Source of the DNA: Saprospiraceae bacterium
GTDB lineage: Bacteria; Bacteroidota; Bacteroidia; Chitinophagales; Saprospiraceae
Direction: 5' to 3'
Assembly: GCA_020852155.1 (NCBI GenBank)
Contig: JADZBJ010000370.1
Coordinates: 1 to 10,358 of the forward strand
DNA length: 10,358 nucleotides
Below are positions 6,378-10,358 of this stretch, piece after piece; position 1 is the first letter of the stretch, and each line of letters begins with the position of its first letter. The notes under the pieces are model-generated. The model worked only from the letters and a program-made list of their open reading frames with translations, made no database searches and was not told the DNA's origin. The translations under genes and the position numbers were made by a program.

Positions 6378-6622
6378 TCAAACGCGAGCGCCAGCGAGCA
6401 TTCTAACAACATCAAACGGCGCGCAAGCGCCATCAAACAATTTCAAACGCGAGCGCCAGCGAGCATCTAACAACATCAAACGGCGCGCAGCGCCATCAAA
6501 CCATTTCAAACGCGAGCGCCAGCGAGCATTCTAACAACATCAAACGGCGCGCAAGCGCCATCAAACAATTTCAAACGGCGCGCAGCGCCATCTAACAATT
6601 TCAAACGGCGCGCAGCGCCATC
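6378..6622 (-). repeat. Tandem 63-65 bp repeats with two alternating GC-rich cores
   Basis: Three long units begin at 6378 (65 bp), 6443 (63 bp) and 6506 (65 bp); the first and third are identical, and the middle one differs by two single-base deletions and one substitution. Each unit is: TCAAAC, core A (GCGAGCGCCAGCGAGC), TCTAACAACATCAAAC linker, core B (GGCGC-GCAA-GCGCC or GGCGC-GCA-GCGCC, self-complementary), then TCAAACAATT. Two shorter units with core B only follow at 6571 (30 bp) and 6601 (22 bp). The array ends three bases before the stop codon of the thioredoxin-family gene. Read on the minus strand, it carries the same motifs as the plus strand of 6101-6250. Confidence 0.93.
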
Positions 6623-6625
6623 CCC

Positions 6626-8500
6626 CTACCTGCTTTTGGCGAGTTCAATCATGGCGCTGATTTCATCCACCAGTGCATCGTCGCTGCCTTCGAAGCCGAC
6701 GCTTTTGAAGCAAATTTTGCCTTTGGTATCTACGACAAATTTGGTGGGAATACCCGCAACGCCGAACGAACTGACCACGCTGTCGTCAAGGTCCATCAGG
6801 ACGGTGAAGGGATAAAGTTTGCCATTGATAAAGGCCGAAGCATTTTGCGTTTTATCGGCGGCTTTTTCCCAGGTGTTGACGAACAGGAATACCACGTTCG
6901 AGTCGTGTTTGTACTTTAAAACGGCTTTTTGCATGGCCGGGAAAGAGGCTTTGCAAGGGCCGCACCAGGTAGCCCAAAAATCAACGATAACCACTTTGCC
7001 GCGCAATTTTTCCAGTTCATACTGAACGCCGGTGATGTCTTGAAGTGAAAAATTCGGCGCTGGAATATCCACCATTTGCGCAGCCAGTTCTTTTTGGCGG
7101 CGTTCGCGGGCGATGCGCTCCAGTCCGGCAATATGAGTGGCATAGGCATCATCGCTGCGGTTTTCGGCGGCGAAGACTTTCTTGAACATATCCTTCATGG
7201 CAGTGCTCGCATGGCCGTTGATGATGAAGGATTCCAGGGTGTAGCGCAGTTCTGGCGACTTTGCTTTTTCCAGGTAATTGACGTAGCGTTCGTTCATTTC
7301 TATATCACGTCCGTTGAGGATCGCTACGGCTTCGGCCTGATATTGAGCGGCGCCGTAAGGGTCGTCGCTTTTATCGAGCACATAAGCGTAAGTGTCAGCG
7401 CAGGTCGCATATTGACTTTTGCGTTCGCGCAGCCATTGTGTGGCCGTGACGTTATCCGGTTTCGGGCCGGTTGGCTTTTCAATTTGTGCTTTGGATGTGG
7501 CTGTTGCATTGGCCGCCAGTTCGCGGGCGGTGGTGAGCGATTCGCCTTTTTCAGCCAGTTCCCAGGCGAAGTTATTGTACACCGATGCGCGCGGGCCATC
7601 GGGCAAAAGCGAAGTCATTTGCCGCATTTTATCCCAATCCTGCAAGTCGCCGATTTTGTTGCACAAGTCCATTTTCATTTGCTTGATAAAATCTTCCTCT
7701 TCGGCATTTTGCGGCGGGAAATCCTCACGAAACTTGTTAATCATGGTTTCGATATTGCCCAACTCCGATTCATTCAGGATGGCTTTGCGGCGCTCCTGGC
7801 GTGCGAGTTGCCCTTTGGGAAATACTTTCAGAATTTGCGTTTTCAGTTCGGCAGCGCGGTCAGTATTGCCATTGCGCTCGTGGTAGCGCATCACTGCCGT
7901 CCGCTCGCGTTCGGTTGGGTTGGCGTCGTTTTCAATCGTGGAAATCAGGGCCGAAACGGCGGCTTTCCCTTTGTCATTATTGCGCACGGCAAGGTTCAGG
8001 TTGACGTAGGCGCTCAGGTATTTTCGCTTCAGGTCGGTTTGCGCCGCAGCGCCTTTTTCAAACAGTTCGAGGGCCGTAGCGGCATTGGCATTCAGCCCAT
8101 ACAGGCGACCTTGTTCGCGGTACAGGATGGCGCGGGTGACCCAACTTTCGGGCACTTCGACGCCTTTTTCATTTTTTTTCTGGATAAAATAGCCTTCGTT
8201 TTTGTTGTTGTCGCTGATGTCGCCGCTTTCCAGCACCATCATGACGGCCGTTTCGCCTTCGGCAAAAACGCCATGACCGTGCAGTCCTTTTGTAGTACGC
8301 AGGTAAGGCAATTCCTTGAGGACAATCTTCGAACCATTGTGTGAAAACGCGATCAGGTCAATGCTTTCGGCCGTGACTAACGGCGACTGGCTGAGGTCAA
8401 TGTCAAATTCGTAGGCATTGCCGTTTTGGGTCGCCTGAAAATTTTGGGAAAACATGATTGAGGGCAGCAAGGCTGCGATCAATAGCAGGAAAATTCGCAT
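6626..8500 (-). CDS. Secreted TlpA-like thioredoxin-domain protein with long helical N-terminal region
   Basis: A 624-residue exported thiol-disulfide protein. Residues 1-19 form a signal peptide (hydrophobic IFLLLIAALLPSIMFSQ). About 20-125 looks beta-rich and unassigned; about 126-475 is mostly charged and helical with TPR-like pairs (for example ATALELFEKGAAAQ and RASVYNNFAWELAEKG). The C-terminal domain from about 478 is TlpA/AhpC-like: APNFSLQDITG, then GKVVIVDFWATWCGPC with the redox pair C513 and C516, and the cis-proline in GIPTKF (P585). It probably works in the periplasm, reducing or exchanging disulfides, and the helical part may bind a partner; substrates cannot be named. ATG 8498-8500 sits directly before the signal peptide. 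It lies 155 bp downstream of, and on the same strand as, the endonuclease-fold gene, so co-transcription is possible, although a large inverted repeat lies between them. Confidence 0.92.
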   Translation of the reverse strand: MRIFLLLIAALLPSIMFSQNFQATQNGNAYEFDIDLSQSPLVTAESIDLIAFSHNGSKIVLKELPYLRTTKGLHGHGVFAEGETAVMMVLESGDISDNNKNEGYFIQKKNEKGVEVPESWVTRAILYREQGRLYGLNANAATALELFEKGAAAQTDLKRKYLSAYVNLNLAVRNNDKGKAAVSALISTIENDANPTERERTAVMRYHERNGNTDRAAELKTQILKVFPKGQLARQERRKAILNESELGNIETMINKFREDFPPQNAEEEDFIKQMKMDLCNKIGDLQDWDKMRQMTSLLPDGPRASVYNNFAWELAEKGESLTTARELAANATATSKAQIEKPTGPKPDNVTATQWLRERKSQYATCADTYAYVLDKSDDPYGAAQYQAEAVAILNGRDIEMNERYVNYLEKAKSPELRYTLESFIINGHASTAMKDMFKKVFAAENRSDDAYATHIAGLERIARERRQKELAAQMVDIPAPNFSLQDITGVQYELEKLRGKVVIVDFWATWCGPCKASFPAMQKAVLKYKHDSNVVFLFVNTWEKAADKTQNASAFINGKLYPFTVLMDLDDSVVSSFGVAGIPTKFVVDTKGKICFKSVGFEGSDDALVDEISAMIELAKSR

Positions 8501-8530
8501 AACGGATAGTTTTTGAAAAACACAGGTGGT

Positions 8531-8651
8531 GGGGTGAGCGGTGGACGGTAAAAGGTGGAGGGTAGAAGAGTTTTTGCAGGATTTTCGTAATGACTATTCT
8601 TTTTCGAAAATGCCAACCACCTTCCGCCTTTTACCTTCAATCGCTCACCCC
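8531..8651. repeat. Large imperfect inverted repeat with nested hairpin and heptad units
   Basis: Left arm 8531-8562 and right arm 8620-8651 match as reverse complements at 27 of 32 positions, including the outermost 10 bases (GGGGTGAGCG / CGCTCACCCC). The 57-base interior holds a second perfect 7-bp stem, ATTTTCG (8581-8587) with CGAAAAT (8605-8611). The left arm is also a run of 7-base units: GGTGGAC, GGTAAAA, GGTGGAG, GGTAGAA (8540-8567). It begins 4 bases after the stop of the minus-strand endonuclease-fold gene and ends 30 bases before the thioredoxin-gene start, so it could act as a terminator or 3'-end stabiliser. A small mobile or repeat-derived origin is equally possible. Confidence 0.8.
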
Positions 8652-8655
8652 GTTT

Positions 8656-9765
8656 TTATGATTTTAGTTTGACCTCCATCCTGACAGGCTGGTGGTCTGA
8701 AAATTCGAAATCCATGTTGACGCCTTTGACAGATACCACCTGTACATTGGGCGAAACAAGGTAAAAGTCAATCAGGGTTTCAAAGGTTTTTCCTTTTTCA
8801 TAAGGGTCGCGGCACTTGCGATTGGTCGGCACCGTCGGGTCGTAGGCCCATACCCATTCGTGAGGGAAAAAGTCGTCGGGAATATTGCCCTGACTATAAC
8901 CTTCAGCCGCCGCAGGAATAAAAGAGTCAAATTTGAAAAATGGCGGGCATTGATTCCAGTCGCCGCCCATGACCACATAATTGCCTTTTTGGAATTCTGT
9001 TAAAGCCAGATCGCGCAGGAATGGCAACTGAATTGCCTTGATTTTGTCGCCGGGGTCGTAGGCAGAATTGTGGATATTGATGACCACGAGGTCTTTCCCG
9101 TTGCTGAGGCGTTGACGATGCAATGCAGCGCAGCGGTCCAGTTGAAACATCCGGTCGGGCATCGGGTAGTGGCCCGGCAGCTGATAGCGCACGGCTTCCG
9201 AGGGCTGATAACGGCTGAAAGTACCCAGTCCGGAGCGCACTTTTCCAAGCGCATTCCAGGGTTCGAGAATCGGAATAGGCACGCGGTCGCACTGGTAATT
9301 CATGGCCAGGGAAGCGGCGAATTCCGGCAGGGCTTCCTGGCAGTATTTGGACCATTGTTCGATGCGATAACTGCGGTCAGATTCGACATCAACTTCCTGA
9401 AGCAGGAAAAAGTCGGTGTTTAAAGCGCTTTTTTTCAAAAAATTAACGGCTCCCGCAACGTTTTTCTCCACTAAGTCACGCGGGCTGCGCACCATGCTGC
9501 TGCCTGAAATGAGCATACCTTCGTCGTCGTAGGAAAAATCAGACTCCGAACCGAGTCCGCCGTAACCAACATTCCAGATCATGAAACGCAGGGTGCTGTC
9601 TGCCGAAATGGCCTGTGTATTTTGGGCCGACTGGTTCAGCGTCAGCGACTCCGTGCCTTCGGCCGGTTGCCAGTCGTTGTAGTAGCCGAAGCCCAGAACG
9701 AAGGCGACGTAGAGCAGCATGACTGCAAGGAAAACTTTAAGGCTGCGGATAAAAAAGGGCTTCAT
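8656..9765 (-). CDS. Membrane-anchored endonuclease/exonuclease/phosphatase family protein
   Basis: A 369-residue protein of the DNase I-like EEP fold. One N-terminal membrane helix (about 8-28) is followed by a roughly 30-residue linker, so the catalytic domain probably lies outside the cytoplasm. The fold's active-site series is complete and in order: N65 in MIWNVGYGG, E124 in LLQEVD, N230/H232 in VVINIHNSAYD, D269/N271 in GGDWNQ, D333 in TLIDFYLVSP, and D357-H358 in FSDHQPVRM. It should be an active metal-dependent phosphodiesterase or phosphatase. Family members act on DNA, phosphoinositides, sphingomyelin or other phosphoesters, and the sequence does not settle which. Extracellular nuclease or phosphate scavenging is a reasonable inference from the anchor. 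The start at ATG 9763-9765 gives MKPFFIRSLK before the helix, a normal inside-positive anchor. Confidence 0.9.
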   Translation of the reverse strand: MKPFFIRSLKVFLAVMLLYVAFVLGFGYYNDWQPAEGTESLTLNQSAQNTQAISADSTLRFMIWNVGYGGLGSESDFSYDDEGMLISGSSMVRSPRDLVEKNVAGAVNFLKKSALNTDFFLLQEVDVESDRSYRIEQWSKYCQEALPEFAASLAMNYQCDRVPIPILEPWNALGKVRSGLGTFSRYQPSEAVRYQLPGHYPMPDRMFQLDRCAALHRQRLSNGKDLVVINIHNSAYDPGDKIKAIQLPFLRDLALTEFQKGNYVVMGGDWNQCPPFFKFDSFIPAAAEGYSQGNIPDDFFPHEWVWAYDPTVPTNRKCRDPYEKGKTFETLIDFYLVSPNVQVVSVKGVNMDFEFSDHQPVRMEVKLKS

Positions 9766-9970
9766 GTCAGGATATGATTACGTTTGCGCAGCTAATGTAG
9801 ACCACGATTTAAGTGATTTTGAAGATTTACGTGATTGATTTTCCTGATTTTCAAGGATTTACAGACGCGACTTATTCAAAACGGCTTATTGACCACGATT
9901 TTGATCAGGACTTCCAGGTAAAAATCGCTCAAGGCCACTTTGCAATTGACCATAACACAACTTTTAACTT
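9766..9970. other. 205-bp spacer between divergent genes
   Basis: The gap between the divergent endonuclease-fold and permease genes holds the second dispersed repeat copy and an 11-base direct repeat GACCACGATTT at 9800-9810 and 9891-9901. No clear TAnnTTTG promoter was found for either gene. Confidence 0.6.
9806..9880 (+). repeat. Dispersed GATTT-periodic repeat, copy 2
   Basis: Same orientation as, and closely similar to, 4477-4550 (58 of 63 core columns identical, one one-base gap). The most conserved part is GATTGATTTTCCTGATTTTC, followed after a few bases by GATTTACAGACGC. It lies upstream of the permease gene and is bracketed by the GACCACGATTT direct repeat, the left copy of which overlaps its first bases. 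Confidence 0.8.
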
Positions 9971-10358
9971 ATGTCCGCAGAATTACGCCGTTCGCTTACT
10001 CTTTTTTCGCTCACCATGATTGCGGTGGGCAGTACCATTGGCTCCGGTATTTTCAGGACGCCCGGAAAAATTGCCCTTCAACTTCATTTACCGGAGTACG
10101 TCATCGCACTCTGGGTGTTGGGTGGTCTGGTTGCCCTGACTGGCGCGCTGACGTTTGCCGAAATGGGCAGTATGTTCCCGGGCGCTGGTGGCTTGTACGT
10201 TTACCTGCGCGAGGCCTACGGCGATGCGGTCGGGTTTCTGTACGGATGGTTTATCTTATTCATCAGCACTTCGGGCAGTATTGCGGCATTGGCGGCGGTG
10301 TGTTCGGAGCATGTTTTATACTTGTTCGGGGCGGGGCGAGAGAGTAGTATGGAGTTGC
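9971..10358 (+). CDS. Amino acid permease, APC superfamily (5' part, cut by window edge)
   Basis: The first 129 codons of an inner-membrane amino acid transporter; the frame stays open to the right edge, so the C-terminal two thirds are missing. Helix 1 contains IAVGSTIGSGIF with the substrate-binding broken-helix motif GSGIF at 24-28, followed by RTPGKIA. Helix 2 spans about 44-62. The stretch AEMGSMFPGAGGLYVYLREAYG (given as AEMGSMFPGAGG at 63-74 then LYVYLREAYG) followed by GFLYGW is typical of the APC/LAT-type permeases, and helix 3 covers about 87-108. The role is uptake or exchange of amino acids; specificity is unknown. ATG 9971 starts immediately before the charged AELRRS segment and helix 1. 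There is no Shine-Dalgarno (AACTTTTAACTT precedes the start). Confidence 0.93.
   Translation, partial: MSAELRRSLTLFSLTMIAVGSTIGSGIFRTPGKIALQLHLPEYVIALWVLGGLVALTGALTFAEMGSMFPGAGGLYVYLREAYGDAVGFLYGWFILFISTSGSIAALAAVCSEHVLYLFGAGRESSMEL

Noticed and set aside
6101..6622. CRISPR array
   Set aside because: The units are contiguous or separated by other repeat pieces, spacers are not unique, lengths vary (10, 21, 30, 63-65), the two halves are inverted, and no cas genes are nearby.
7076..8344. A 422-codon open frame on the + strand
   Set aside because: It lies wholly antisense to the thioredoxin-family gene, whose frame has a signal peptide, WCGPC and cis-Pro motifs. The antisense product is a low-complexity Phe/Val/Gly-rich string, as produced by codon bias in the real gene.
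9940..10347. A 135-codon + strand open frame starting before the permease
   Set aside because: It is in the wrong frame; the frame starting at ATG 9971 gives the APC permease helix 1 with GSGIF and stays open to the window edge.

Overview
The window looks like a chromosome segment of a Bacteroidota bacterium, probably of the Saprospiraceae/Haliscomenobacter type. The phylum call rests on a 1243-residue secreted protein ending in a type IX secretion (T9SS) type A sorting domain, on the lack of Shine-Dalgarno sequences before the start codons, and on the style of the TlpA-like thioredoxin protein and short NodB deacetylase. The family-level placement is inference from the long Cys-rich 'GCDS' and 'WxGPNGFT' surface repeats. 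No phage, plasmid, CRISPR, tRNA or rRNA gene is visible.

Layout. 1-51: short heptad-like direct repeats. 52-669 (+): NodB-family polysaccharide deacetylase with a GTG start. 656-4387 (-): giant T9SS-exported modular surface protein whose last codons overlap the end of the deacetylase gene by 14 bp. 4388-4859: non-coding spacer with one copy of a dispersed GATTT-periodic repeat. 4860-6110 (+): 12-TM MFS exporter of the EntS/MFS_3 type. 6101-6622: an unusual repeat block filling the whole gap between two convergent genes, with a decamer array on the left and 63-65 bp tandem units in inverted orientation on the right. 6626-8500 (-): secreted protein with a long helical N-terminal part and a C-terminal TlpA/thioredoxin domain (WCGPC). 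8501-8655: a large imperfect inverted repeat. 8656-9765 (-): membrane-anchored endonuclease/exonuclease/phosphatase-fold protein, possibly in one transcription unit with the thioredoxin gene. 9766-9970: spacer with the second copy of the dispersed repeat. 9971-end (+): start of an APC-family amino acid permease, cut by the window edge.

How the genes relate. This is not an obvious pathway cluster. Most products act at or beyond the cell envelope (surface adhesin-like protein, sugar deacetylase, exporter, periplasmic thiol-disulfide protein, membrane-anchored phosphoesterase, amino acid permease), but the gene order shows no dedicated operon. The least ordinary content is between the genes: four families of short repeats occupy nearly every intergenic gap, and the 6101-6622 block touches the stop codons of both flanking genes. 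I found no convincing new multi-gene system. The repeat block and the repeat-rich surface protein are the best leads.
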